Source: Blastomyces gilchristii SLH14081
Lineage: Eukaryota > Ascomycota > Eurotiomycetes > Onygenales > Ajellomycetaceae
Assembly (NCBI RefSeq): GCF_000003855.2
Contig: NW_003101664.1
Location: 620,878 to 684,877, forward strand
Direction of reading: 5' to 3'
DNA length: 64,000 bases
This document shows, in pieces, positions 35,809 to 48,073 of this stretch. Position numbers and translations under genes: made by a program. Under the pieces are notes generated by a model. That model made no database searches. It saw only the letters and a list, made by a program, of their open reading frames with translations, and was not told where the DNA came from. How positions within the stretch are numbered: the stretch's first letter is position 1; every line of letters begins with the position of its first letter.

Positions 35809-36723
35809 ATGTCCGGCTTCATGCGCTCCTTGAGGAAAGGGATCAAGCGGGCGGAGAAGGGGAAGAGCAAGATATATGACTGGGCGAATCAACCGGCGTC
35901 TTCGCAAGACCAATCACCTCATCTTGATCTGCCACCAGCTTACTCGCCCACGGAAAGAGATCAGCAATACAGCGTACGAAGTCATGAGACCATAGAATAC
36001 GCTCAGGAATGCGCCGCTGATACCTCGCCATACGCCTTTCTTCGTGACTTCGACACCATCCTCGTTGTCGACGACAGCGGAAGCATGATAGGCTCCAGAT
36101 GGCACGAAACCAGAGAAACAATCGCAGCTATAGCTCCAATCTGCGCCGAGTTTGACGACGATGGCGTGGATGTATACTTCTTGAACGAAAATAACTGGGC
36201 GGAGCCAGCAACCGGAGGCTTCCTGAGAATCAAAACATCCGCTGCTGTTAACGAGCTCTTTGATCGGGTTCATCCATCGGGACGAACGCCCGTGGGAGCT
36301 CGACTGTATGACATCCTCAAACCGTATCTGAAACGCGTCGAAGATATGTCGAAGGCAGCTCCTTCTAGCCGATTTAGCGGGTCACCTGTTAAACCGATTA
36401 ACATCATCGTGATCACAGATGGCATCCCCACTGACGATGTGGAAACGGTGGTGGTCAACGCAGCGAGACGGCTGGACAAATGCGACGCGAAACCGTGGCA
36501 AGTGGGGATCCAATTTGTGCAAGTTGGCGATGATCCATCCGCGAAGAAGTGGCTCCAGAGCCTCGATGATATCCTACACAAGCGATACGACATTCGGGAC
36601 ATCGTTGATACAGCACCGTGGAGCGGGGCCGCCCTTACATCGAACACGATTTTGAAGATCATGCTGGGAGGGGTTGATAAGAGATACGACCGACAAGCTG
36701 TTTCCAAAGCGGGGGGCAGATAG
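35809..36723 (+). CDS. VWA-domain protein with PPxY motif
   Basis: Intronless, 304 residues. A von Willebrand factor A domain spans about 80-285. Its metal-site (MIDAS) residues are intact: DDSGS (Asp88, Ser90, Ser92), the Thr in HPSGRTPVGARL and the Asp in NIIVITDGIPTDD. Before it is a basic head (1-22) and a linker with LPPAY (PPxY, residues 42-45), a ligand for WW domains of Rsp5/Nedd4 ubiquitin ligases. The pattern fits fungal cytosolic VWA proteins of unknown role; a link to Rsp5-type ubiquitination is inference from the PPxY motif only. The start follows a GAAA-rich leader and is the first ATG of the frame. Confidence 0.85.
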   Translation: MSGFMRSLRKGIKRAEKGKSKIYDWANQPASSQDQSPHLDLPPAYSPTERDQQYSVRSHETIEYAQECAADTSPYAFLRDFDTILVVDDSGSMIGSRWHETRETIAAIAPICAEFDDDGVDVYFLNENNWAEPATGGFLRIKTSAAVNELFDRVHPSGRTPVGARLYDILKPYLKRVEDMSKAAPSSRFSGSPVKPINIIVITDGIPTDDVETVVVNAARRLDKCDAKPWQVGIQFVQVGDDPSAKKWLQSLDDILHKRYDIRDIVDTAPWSGAALTSNTILKIMLGGVDKRYDRQAVSKAGGR

Positions 36724-39700
36724 TGGTTCCTCCATTTCTTTCTTCCGTCCTTCTTTCTTCCCTTTTTCCTCCTTTGTTCCCATTCCGGGATACCTTAACA
36801 GGTTTATCACGTATTTATTTACTCATCCCAACTTGCTTTATTTTCATTTCGGTTATTATTGGGTGAAGGATCCCCTCAGATTTTTGATTCCCTCGTATTC
36901 GGATCTTGTATTCGTATCGAATGGTGCCCTGAGCACTTCCAACACTTAAAAACAATGTCATTTTCTTATCACTTCTGTTGTAGATATCTCATACCGTCAT
37001 ATTCATATAATTTTGCCTTATAACTTTTCAAGTCTCTGCTCTCGAGATAGCTAAATCGCTACCAGAGGACGTTCACTGCCTATCAACCAATCGTCAGTCA
37101 GTCTCCATATAAATGCTATCAGAAAAACAGAGAAAAAAAGAAGAATACCAAATGAGTAACTAGCGCCTTGTAATTCGTAATCCATGCACCAGAAATTGGC
37201 GACAAATAGCAGCAATAATCAGAAAACAAGTATGCAACCAGAATCAGTTTCTGAAAAAGTGCATGTGCAGGCCCAATCACACATGTAGAAAATGGAAATG
37301 TTTCATTTTCCAATTCCGGAATGACAGGACACAAGCGATGTTGTCTTGTGTAATTAATGATATGCAGCAGGAAGAAGCCCTCCTGTACCTACGTACGAAC
37401 ACTGCACAAGCAGATAGCAGATACTGTTGCTCAGGTACCGCCTGTTGCGCTGACAGGTTCGTCGTAGAAAATATTTTCGCCTTCCCGTTATGCCGGAGAG
37501 GCCGCGTTCAAGCTTGATATACCCGATACCCCATGGAACCAAGCAGAAAAAGATCACCAAGAATTTTTGGCTTTCAAAGGGTCAGGATATGTATGGAATT
37601 TGATATTTTCGGCAGCGTTTCTTTCTCGCTCTCCTCATCAATCGGAGACAGAATTAATTCTCCACCCATATGCAATGGTAATGTCACCACGGCATATCGT
37701 CAGCACAACATTTTTTGTACAAGACTTTAAAATATATCTCAGACCAGAGGGTACGGCACGACCTTTCTGTGCAATTCGCAGCAGGATATGCCATGCCGGG
37801 GTCTTTTCGTACGGATATCCGGGGCTGAGAACCGAAATAATTTGCGAAATACTAGATACTTGCTGACTTGAGCTGAGAGACAAGGGGAGTTTGGCAAAGT
37901 CGACTTTGATGATGAATAGTCCATGGCAACATTTTGGCTATTCTGGAATCAAATAGTTACGGAGTAATTACTCCCTAGTCTGTGCGGACTGCGCAGAATG
38001 GAAGTATATTAAATTGAGAGACATGAAACTCTCTCGCTAGCAACAGGTAACTAGTGCAATTATTGACGATCAATCAATCAATTAATGGGAATTTCCCTGT
38101 GTCTACTCTGTACTACGTAGTTACTCTGCAAAATCATCAGAGCATCATCGCGTTAAATGCTGAACCTCGGCAACACGCGACACGCCGCAAAGGAAAACAA
38201 AAACCCTCAGTTGGAACTCCTCCCCAGAACCATAAAGGCAAACATACAGATGTACGCTGCGTTCAGAGTACTGCTACCGTGCTACGAGGTTAACAATTTA
38301 AATATGCCAATATCGTGGCGCCAAAGTTCCTGTCGCAGCTATCCGGGAACCGACCCCTATCTAGGGTCCGAAGCACCCAATTGACACTCCCACATTAGCG
38401 TCGTCCGCGGCCATGTTGTGGCTTGGGTAACTTGAACGCAAAACGAGCCTGGATGAATGCCGCCTGCTGATTTGCCAGTCATTTTGCCATCTCAGTTCTC
38501 ATAGCCTCACGACAGCAGGCGATTATTGACTGGCTTGGGGACAGCCAAGTGGGCCTTTGCTGATGTCCCCAGGCTGAGGTTCAAACAAGAAGATAGGAGA
38601 CTCTCCGCGGGGTAGGGTACGAAGGACGGATTACTCTCTCCTGCAGGCACGGAGAAGGTTGACTAAATACTAGTTATCTATATTTACACTGTACCTATTT
38701 TTGATGGCATGCTGCAGTTTGAATAACCGCCGTAAGTTTCCTTGCTTGAAACTTGAAACAAAACAAACCGACCTCCGCCGCCGCTTTCTCCCTCATTTTA
38801 CCGAAACTGGCGCCCAATTGCTGGAATGTGTTTGGAGCCCGGGTTGGGAATTTCACCGTACGAGCATCTATCTAGCCATGCTCCGGTAATTTATTGGCTT
38901 TAGCACCGCACCACAGCTTCTCAGCCTACCAAACGTGGCCCCAACTATTGCTCTAAACAGGGGTCAGCGCTGGACTACTCATCAGGATGCGGCGCTTCAT
39001 GGATTCGGACCGTTCGCAGGAAGTACGGAGTACAGAGGTATGATTCTTTGCGATGATAGCGACGATTATTATTGTCCCGCAGAAAACGACATGCTATAGA
39101 TTCCGGGTGGGTGAGAAACGTCCGCATCGGCTGTGAAATCCGTGATCACGTCGTCATTGATCAGGGCCAGCCCTGGTGGGCCGCTGGTCCACTCCGCGCT
39201 CTGTAGTACGACTGCTCAGACCTTGGGTGTTTAACTAGTTCATAGACTGGTTGGAATTATGACTCTATGAGGCCAGCTCCAGCCTCCCGATCGTCAGCTT
39301 TGTCCTCTTGTTAAGTTTTGCGAAAATAATAAAAGTCTACTTCGTTGGCCAGTGACGATACCTATCCATCAGCAGTGGCACCAAAGCCACACCTAAAATG
39401 CTGGTCTATTTCTCATCATATTTGGGCCAATACCGAGTTTCCACATTTTCATATATGGCTGTGCTCTTTTCGTTTCAACAGACGCCTGTCCCTGGGGAGC
39501 GTTTGTTTCTTTCAAAATATAAGCTCATCTCCTGGCATGTCCAAGAGTATCTTTTGAACTAACTTGAGTATTCCATCCCATTTGCTCCCTCAGCAAGCGC
39601 CAGGAATTCCCTTGCATAATTAAATCCCCATTCAAATCTGGAGCGCTTCCGCCATCGCCCGGCCCGATCATTGGATCCCCTCGAACCTTGACCACCGGCC

Positions 39701-40369
39701 TTGCTTGCGTGCCAGAATTTCATCCAGAGGCACGTCGTTACCGGGTTGAAACCAGATACCCAAAATAGAATCGGTGCTGGCGCGACTCGAGGGCTCGTGA
39801 ATTGGCGTGGGCTGCGTCTTGGCCGGTTTAAATATATTCGAGGCATTTGTATATATAAGATAGTATATCTGCTAGGATGTATAAATGTTGATATCCAACC
39901 GACCGGGCCCTTCGTTTTTTCGTCTAGATCGATCTTGGGGTTTCGTTAGGGGAAGGAGAACTGTTTTTCTTTTTCTTTCGGGAGCTTTGGCTGGCTGGAT
40001 CCAGATTACACTCCTTCAGCGCTCAATTCGTTCTCGGGCAATTCCAATCGCTTCTCTATGTACACTCCTTTTGCATAGCTCGACGCAAACATGAACAGCT
40101 CATGCACGACTTTGATGACATTTCTTGTGTAAGATTGACTTGTCTTTGCTGTCTTTTTGGCTTGCTACTGACGGAGAACCAGCCGCACTCCCCCAAATAC
40201 TAGATCTGTCAAGCTGTTTGGATCATGGGACAATTTCACGAGGGCATATCCGATGGAGAAAGACAGTCGGATGGGCAGGGGCCATTGGAAAGGATGCCAT
40301 ACCTTTACCAATATCATATGTGATGGCGAAACCACACCATCGGCTCCAGGAAGGGATGGCGGTCTGAGG
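36724..40369. other. 3.6-kb gene-poor stretch
   Basis: No gene is recognised. TACGGAGTA occurs at 37958-37966 and 39024-39032; the first is followed by ATTACTCCC and TGTGCGGACTGCGC, a layout partly shared with the copy near 32080. The region between may hold degraded short repeats. Confidence 0.45.
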
Positions 40370-42222
40370 ATGGGTGGTACATATTGGTATTATGTGAGTT
40401 AAATTATCATGTAGGAACTCCAGAAACGTAGACCGCTAACCAATAATCATAGTACCAACTTGACAATGAAGTTGATTTCTTCAATGAGGCCGAGCCAGTG
40501 ACTACTTCGTGTGCGCTTTTGCCAGGTCAACCTCTGAACGTTCTCAATGTTCCTATCCATTTGCCATCGTCACAAACACATCCTGGACGCGGTACCAGGC
40601 CCGGCTCCCGAATATCCAACCATGAAACTATGGATCCTGCCGACAAATATATGAACCCGAGAGCTCCACCTAGGCCCGCTTTACCTCGTCTCACTACATC
40701 GCCAGCAAAGCTCATGCGTACAGGCTACGGTTTAACATCCCCCCTTTCTTCCGGATCCTCCCTACCCCCCGTTAACGAAAGAAGATTTTCCCATCCTCGC
40801 GCCCTATCAACACGACGAAGAATCCGTGTTGGAGGCAAATTATCTCTAGACCTAAAAATCTCAATTAACCATTCCCCCAAGGCTAATTCTCTGCGATCCG
40901 CCATCCTGAACTTTACCTCTCCGCGGTTCGGTGAGAACGAGGAGAGCAGAGGCCGCCGTCACCATAAAATAGAGAAAAGTCATATCATAAGAGTACCCGA
41001 ACCAGAATCGTACTCAATCACGCACTGCAATAACCTATCTCCCACGTGGAGTATTGCGGACAGTCTCAACAAACCTTTGCCCCTCCCCCAAAATTCTTAT
41101 GTTGCCGATGGATATGAGCCCTGCGAGTATTCCAGTCGGAATCAATTCCTTGGAGAAAGCCGGAGGCCATCACCTTTGAAAAACACATGGGCCGTTGAGG
41201 ATCCATTGGCTCATAGACTTGACTCTGGAGCGACCGAACGAACCCGCTACCTTGACATCGATCCGTATCAAGAGTCGGTGGCTCAACAAAGTACGCCCAG
41301 GGTTATTGTTCCACATCAATCGGGAGGTGACATGCTTGGTCCAGAAACGTCATCTCCGCTGGGCCTGAATGGGAAACGTTTGCCAAGCCTCCCGCACAGC
41401 CCGACTTCCGCCATCGACGCGGAATTTCACTCAGCAGAAACGGCGCATCTTTCCCTTGGCGACGAAGAATACCTCCAGAGCCACTTCTCCGACTTCACTG
41501 CTGATTCTCCCGATAACTCGTACTCTCCGGACTCTTTCCTCCAGCCCGGTGGCAGTCGCTTCTCAGAATACAGTACAGATACAGATAACGCTTCACCCTG
41601 CTCTATGACATCTGCATCGACATTTAATAACGACAATACATTCTCCTCTACCGCCTACGAAGACAATGAGGTGGCATTCGAAGCCGCACTGACCGATCCA
41701 TCTGCTCCCCCCTCATCCCTCTCTGATATCGCTTCGAATACATCCCCGCAGCCCAACGTATATATAAACAGCGCGCACCAGCATCGCGAGTCTAAATCTT
41801 CCGGGTCTTGCTCTGGAGACCTTGGCCTATCCGCCCTTTACATCTCCAATTCTCCCGGCAATGAAGTCGAACGATGGAGCCCCAAAGCCGATAAAACCAC
41901 CAACCACGGCCGGAAAGCTAGTGATGCACACCCCGCAACCCCTTCCTGGACGAGCTTAATATTAAAACATAGCAATTTTACACCCAAGACCAATTCATTC
42001 GTTATGGACGATAACCCCGAGCTCCGCACTCCCCGCGCAAACCCTGCAAATCGCCGTGGCCAGCTGAACAACAAGGACAGTGAGCAAATCTCGAGTCGTG
42101 GCGGCGACGAACAGCGGCGGCCAAAAAACTGCTCTGTCAAGTCGTCTACGATGCAGGATTTAATGGATGAGTTGAGTTACTTGGGCGGTGTGATCGAGGA
42201 CAACGCGGTGAAGAGTTGTTAA
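40370..42222 (+). CDS. Ser/Pro-rich, largely disordered protein
   Basis: Two exons, 40370-40393 (MGGTYWYY) and 40453-42222, join to 597 residues. The joined N terminus YYYQLDNEVDFFNEAEPVTT leads into SCALLPGQPLNVLNVPIHLP, a patch that looks conserved, while the rest is Ser/Pro/Asn-rich with many Ser-Pro sites and no folded domain. It might be phosphorylated and act as a scaffold or regulator; I cannot name it. The first exon is short and supported by a GTGAGT donor, a CATAG acceptor and frame continuity; the exact start could lie further upstream since the frame is open. The long frame itself is secure. Confidence 0.7.
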
Positions 42223-43295
42223 ATAATAGTGCAACATTTCCCCAGAAGATATAACTCTTAGCGCTTATTCATTTTTCCTTTTTTAATTTTTTATCAATAT
42301 ATCGTTCGCATCATGCGATCATACATGGACTCCCATCTCTTCGCGAATAAGGAGTCACCGGAAGGCGTCACCATACATCTGTTGGCATGTCTTCTGTATT
42401 TCTTGCCTTCTTTTCCGTATCGTCATTATAGACCATATCTCATTTTAGCTTGCTTGGATTTTCTATCTAGTCCTAATCGGTTATGTTGTTAGGAAGGAGT
42501 TTGGGCGTTCTCTCCGGTTATACAGGGATGAAGTAACTTAAGGCAACATTACATCGATTTGCGATTCGCATAATGGCTACCCTATATATACATGTTATAG
42601 GGGATTGGAAACATTGTTAATATAAGAATAATATCAATAATAGAGGCTTTTATGATCTGTGGGTTGGAATTCTTTCAACCCTCTGTACATTACATCTCTG
42701 CTTCCTAGATATATTTGCTCTTTGTGCTCCTCATTTAAAATGGCGTAGAATAGGCTATAGCTAATTAACTTTTAAGCTCTTGATGGAGAAATAATGGAGC
42801 AGTTTGAAAGTGGAATTAAAAATATACAATACCGTTACGCGCTTGCTGTTGTGATGTTGACATGTGTGCAAATGGCATCGCTGCTGCTAATGAGATGCAA
42901 ATATAAAACTATCTATATTCGGAATTTTTGTGGGCGCAACCACGTAAGTTAACTTAGTTAACACCTGATCTTCTCAACACAACACTTCAACACAGTTTTT
43001 GACTTCATTCCCCCCAACAACACAGTGCCATTATAGATCCAACACCCCTAATTAAATAATTACACGATCATGCCTAGATTCCCACAGGCAAAACCTCCCA
43101 ATTAATCTCAATGGAAAGTCAGCACCATTTCATCCAGACTCCTAAACCCAATTAGAGCGCGTGGAATAGGGTCAAGAAGAACATAGTGATACGTCAGGAT
43201 CACGGGCATGAGGAGCTTAGAATAACCAATTTTTTCCATCGTCTTCACGTTTCATTTTTCTCCCTATTACCCTCTTCAAACTGGCCCATTGGACC
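42223..43295. other. Intergenic, AT-rich
   Basis: No gene is seen; it contains the 3' end of the Ser/Pro-rich gene and the APC4 promoter. Confidence 0.5.
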
Positions 43296-46198
43296 ATGAT
43301 GGACTCCCCACACCTGCCTCAGTTGGCATCAGTCGCTGAGAAAACGCTCACGTCAAAATGCAAGCCCGGATCAATGGCGTACTGTCCAACAATGGACCTG
43401 GTCGCGGTGACTAGCGTGGATGAACGAGTGGATGTTTTCAGGCTGAATGGGCAGCGGGTGTTTGGGGGTGTTTATGGTGAGGGTGGACGTGGCCGTGGTG
43501 GAGGCGAAGTACGAAGGATCAAGTGGAAGGGCAGCGGTAAGGGGTGTATTTCCTTTTTTTTCTTCTACTATTTACGGATTAAAATATTATATGTCCAATT
43601 TTATACTTTCATTCGCCTGCGAGTTCCCTACATTACGTTCCGAACCTAACAGGTACAACCAGGTCATCTCCTCGCCGTCGTCTGTTCTGACAACATCATC
43701 CGCATCTTAAGTGCGTATAGCGGCAAGACCGTACATCAATTACCATGTGGTCCCTCAGCGGCATCTTTTTCAACTGCGTCCGCACCGACATCTTCTCCCA
43801 CATTTCCAGCGGGCCCCGCCCTATCGGTTTCTTGCCTTGGCTGGGGAATGAACTTTACCGATGGCAAGAGCGCATTGAAAAGCCTTCAGGATGCGGAAGG
43901 AAGGCTTACCGTTGATGATCTTCTATCGACGGAAATGCAGTTGTCGAAAATCGCGCAGTTGAAGGCGGATTTGCCGCGCGAGCTGGCTATGCTAGATATG
44001 GAACGGTCTTTGCCTAAATTGAGCACGTTGCCGTCTACGGGGAATGAGTGAGCCTTTCATTTTGGTTTTGTGTTGCAATATGCTCAGGTGATATTTTTTT
44101 TTTTTTCTCTCTCGCTAATACATCTTCCGTAGCGACGATGTCTTTGGGTCTCGAGCATCGATTGATTCCATCTTTCATGCAACCAATAAAAACACAGGTG
44201 ACTTTGTCGATGTCTTGTTAGCTGGCTTCGACGACGGCACTATTCATCTACGGATATTTGACTGCTTCGATGTTGGCTCGTTTCATGTTGGGAGCTCTCT
44301 TGGAGGCTCTACCGCTAGCAAGATTCTACTTCACGCTTCTCATCCCATTAGCTCTACACATTCCCTTTTGTTCTCCACGGGAAATGGTTTGCGTCTTGTC
44401 ACTCTCGATCTGCGATTTATCACGAAATCCGGAAGGTACTTATCGCTCCTCGCATCGAAAATCACGCAGTTACAAAATTTGCTACGGTATATCAAGCAAG
44501 TCCAGGCACAGATACAACTCGAGTGGAAAAATGCTCAGGATCTTCCGGGGCGGTATATCCGGAATGTAACAGAAGATTTACAAGACAAGTGCGCGTGCGA
44601 TTTTGTGACAGCCGCATACCACCTACTTGTGACTGGAGACTGCTTCCAACCACTGAAGGAGTTTCTCGTAGACGTCCTTGGCGATAGGGTATGTAAGTAA
44701 TCCTGTATAAATCATACTATAGATGTAGTTTTTAACTCATATTTAGGGCTATAAACGTTGGGAGAAGGCAGTTACATCCGGCTACGAGGCACTGAGACGA
44801 CTGATCCACGAATGCCTTTTGCCAGCACTGGAAAGATGTGGAGTCCTCCTGAGCCGGCTAATAGGGCTCTCAAAATTCCACAAGCTCAGCCCGATTCTCG
44901 GGCTGGAAACTACAGACCTTGAGAAATGCCAAGACACTGTGGACTGCCTTAACCTACTCTCCCATAAAGTACTCATACATAGTAGCCGTGAGCTTCGAGA
45001 GTTCGCCGCATTTGCAAAATGGTTGAAACATGAGGTTGACCTGCAGGCTGCCGATCCGCTATCTGCGACTTATGAAGAGCTAACAGAGAGCAGCGATTCG
45101 CTCGACCACGGGCAGATACTAAGCTACATCCAAGGAGCAATGACTCGCAGTGCTCTACAGGATTTCATCCAGCCTGTCCCAGCACAGTCGCCTCCTAACC
45201 GATGGGAGCCGACAGGGCAAGACAGCTCGTTTTATGAAACGTATAAGAAATTACTCCAGCAGCAGGATAAGAGAGGGTCAGATCAGATCGATATGCCGTT
45301 GCTGAGCGATCTGACTTCTCGTCTTCGACTCCAGAGTGAAAAGGTGTTCACACAGATTGCGGAGACGCAGCGACGAGGTATCCTCCACCGGTCGCCGTTG
45401 TCTCTTGGGCCTGATTGTGATGCGGGAGTTGTAGATATGACGATGAATTTCGGGGTAAGCTGAAAAGAACTTTCTCAGCCCTGGCGATGCTTTGATATTT
45501 TGACGGGACTGTTAACATTACTGGCATCCTTAGCCTTTCGAGGACTCTACGTACCCATCTGTATACATTGCGTCGAAATCAAAAAGCTCCCCATGGATAT
45601 GTAAGCGCTAGACACATGAAATCCCGATCCTCACCCTTCCTATCAGATATTTACGTGTCTTATTTCTTGCACAGTTTATATATATCGAGTTGTCATCGAT
45701 ACAATCAACGGCGTCAGTTCAACGAAAGCCACGCTCCTCGCTGCAATCAACTTACAGCGAGGTAATATCACAGAGATAAAATTCGTCGAAGACGGTACAT
45801 TAATGCTTCTCTTATCTGACTCGGGAAACACTCACCTCACCAGCTTCCCCTACACCCCCAACTCGAATGCTATATTCCACCCTAATTACATCAGAGTAGG
45901 CGAAGATGGTTCTGGGATTTCCGCTACCCTAGATTCCGTGGTACCCGCAGAGCAGGTGACGCACCTAGATATCGCGAACCCGGAACAACATGCGGAATTT
46001 GTGCGGCATACTTTCCTCCAGCAGGAGGGTATGGAGCCAGCTGAGATGCAGGTTAATGGGCGGAAGGGAAGAAGGGCTGTGTGTGTTTTGTACGCTGATG
46101 GGTTAAGGTATACTGTATTTGATATCGATAGTTCAGAGGGCAGGGAAGAGGAGGAGGAAGATGGAGATGGGGATGGGGAGATGGAAGTGGAAGATTAG
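43296..46198 (+). CDS. APC4: Anaphase-promoting complex subunit 4
   Basis: Scaffold subunit of the APC/C ubiquitin ligase that drives mitotic exit. Six exons, 43296-43536, 43663-44047, 44133-44688, 44747-45454, 45534-45600 and 45675-46198, join to 826 residues. The N terminus (about 20-110) is the APC4 WD40-type region, with SMAYCPTMDLVAVTSVDERV, IKWKGSGHLLAVVCSDNIIR and, later, LLAGFDDGTIHLRIFD. The middle (about 265-470) is the long helical APC4 domain, for example LQNLLRYIKQVQAQIQLEWK, followed by RWEKAVTSGYEALRRLI and LLPALERCGVLLSRLIGLS. The C terminus ends in an acidic Glu/Asp run. Exon 2 begins at the second AG after the pyrimidine tract (..ACCAG|GTCATC), the one that keeps frame. Identification is strong by domain order and length. 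Confidence 0.88.
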
Positions 46199-46525
46199 GT
46201 TATGAATAATCGAGCATAAACCTTCCGCCTCTCTGTTTGATTTTTATCCCCTTTTTATTTACGATCCTTTCGTATCACGACGGGGGGAAGGAAATTTATG
46301 AGTACGGACGGAGTTACCAGGCAGAGAAGGGTCTATTTCACCTTATGTAATATCATGTGGCTATCAAATCGAGTCGCCCACAAATCAAGGTAATCTAGAT
46401 GCCTGTCAAATCAGATCAAACGAATGTATAGCCCAAACAGATAATGACGATTAACCAGTATTATGCTATCTGAGAAGTAGGGGTTGGTTCTATCAACAAG
46501 ATGTAGTGCAAGGAGATGAATCTCT
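46199..46525. other. Intergenic edge before the kinase stub
   Basis: Short flank of APC4; no gene seen. It marks the last unique sequence before the AT-rich block. Confidence 0.4.
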
Positions 46526-46770
46526 CTAGCTTTCCTCAGAAGAAATTGCACCAGACTCCACCAGCGGCTGCATGAGAAAATCATCATAAGCTAGTTCCTC
46601 CGCTGTTGGCCTCTCCTCTGGCATCCAGCGTAATGCCCTTCGGAGAAAGTTTAGGAATAGGGTGCGATCTTCGTTGTTTAGACGCCGCTCGCGTGTTTCA
46701 AAGGACTGATCCCGTATGGGCACAGATCCCTTCCAGTGTAAGAATAAGTGCTCGCAGGCGATTATTCAGT
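46526..46770 (-). pseudogene. C-terminal stub of an SRPK-like protein kinase
   Basis: The frame reads WKGSVPIRDQSFETRERRL, then LFLNFLRRALRWMPEERPTA and EELAYDDFLMQPLVESG before a stop at 46526. This is the C-terminal end of the kinase C-lobe found in fungal SRPK-like kinases. All upstream kinase motifs (VAIK, HRD, DFG) are missing: a TGA closes the frame near 46775 and only about 110 bases later the AT-rich repeat block begins. The stub is best read as a gene cut by transposon activity. Confidence 0.65.
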
Positions 46771-46812
46771 GGTTCGCAGCTTGGCATGATATGTACTGAT
46801 AGCTACTAGAAG

Positions 46813-46821
46813 TACGGAGTA
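46813..46821. repeat. TACGGAGTA motif copy at the edge of the AT-rich block
   Basis: One of five exact TACGGAGTA/TACTCCGTA copies between 30.7 and 46.9 kb (others at 30788, 32078, 37958 and 39024). This copy lies about 70 bases before the terminal inverted repeat at 46884. Confidence 0.5.
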
Positions 46822-47072
46822 TTCATGATAGAAAGATAAATGTAGAGATTAAATGTATAAATAGTATTCAAGCTGAGTTACAACGTGTGACTGTCTGGGA
46901 CCAGGATCAAACTTTACAGTTGTCACATTGCCTAAAAGCATTACTTCTGATCATGATTTATATTCATCACATTAATCTTAAATCACTTTATTTCAAATAT
47001 TAAAGGTCTCAGATTCACTTTTCAAATAAAAATTTAGTCTCAGATAAAGAATATATTTGAATTCTTAGTTAT

Positions 47073-47344
47073 TGTAAGAGGCCTACGCTGAATAGATCAG
47101 TATTAATATATAGATCTTATATAACAAAAGTGAAAAACATTAGAGAAGAAAAATAAAAAGAGAAAGTGTGAGAATCAGCATTCAGAGTGAATATTTATAT
47201 GCATATAAGATAAAGCTTTAGAGTGAAAGAATAGAAACTCTGTGAGTTCTTCAGCTGAGAATCAGTGACTGAGAATCAGAGCTTTTAGCAGAAATCTATG
47301 AAGTGTAATTAAAATAGTCTTATAATTGAGCACAGTCTGCTGCA
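47073..47344 (-). repeat. LTR-like repeat, minus orientation (solo or orphan)
   Basis: This segment is the reverse complement of 58306-58596 over nearly its whole length with many base changes. Shared blocks include GATTCTCAGTCA, TATTCTTTCACTCT, TGATCTATTCAG and CTCTTACA. It begins TG and ends CA like an LTR. TTAGT occurs just left and just right of it, which may be a target duplication. No gypsy coding region is directly joined to it. Confidence 0.6.
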
Positions 47345-48063
47345 TTAGTCTCTTCTTTCTAGAAGTAAGCATAGTTCTTATCAGTCAAGAGCTGCTGTAT
47401 CAGATAGTACAGAGTCTGAGATTCAGATTGAAAGATTATAATTAACTCATTTTATAAGATATTATCAGTCACAGCTGTGAGATCTTTTATTAAAAATATC
47501 TTTAATCTCTTACTCAAGTTCATTATCTTCTTCTATAATCTCTGGTAATTATCAGTCAGAAGTCAGTTAAGAAGAGAATGAGTTAGTAGCAGTGTGATAG
47601 AGTAAGCTTATATAAAATATATTATAAATCTCTGACAGAGTATTAAGACAGTAGTTATAACTGTCTAAAACTTCTGTTACTATGTATTTTATATAATGAT
47701 AATTCAGTATAAGATAAGTATATGATCTGTATATTTTTAATTATTATTATTATTATTATTATTCTTTCATTATACTTATATATAAGCAGAGCTTATAATA
47801 GAGAGATTCTGCAAGTATCTTTCACAGTAATAACCTTTTTTATATAATTTAATATCATGTAAATTAATGTTCAGTGATGTTTTTAATTAATATCACTATT
47901 ATATAGATGAATCTGTACATGTGATGTTTCTGCACAAATTTATACATAGTATGTGTATGTAATTAGTGCTGTACAGTCTTTCTTATTCAGTTAGTTATAA
48001 TAATTAGCACTTTATCATCTGCTATTGTGATTCAAAGATGGCTTGAGTCAGTGTACAATTACA

Positions 48064-48073
48064 GGCGTACGCC
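48064..48073. repeat. CpG-retaining GGCGTACGCC motif
   Basis: A 10-base palindrome in sequence otherwise nearly free of CpG. The 9-mer GCGTACGCC recurs at 50198-50206 and 50268-50276. Confidence 0.45.
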
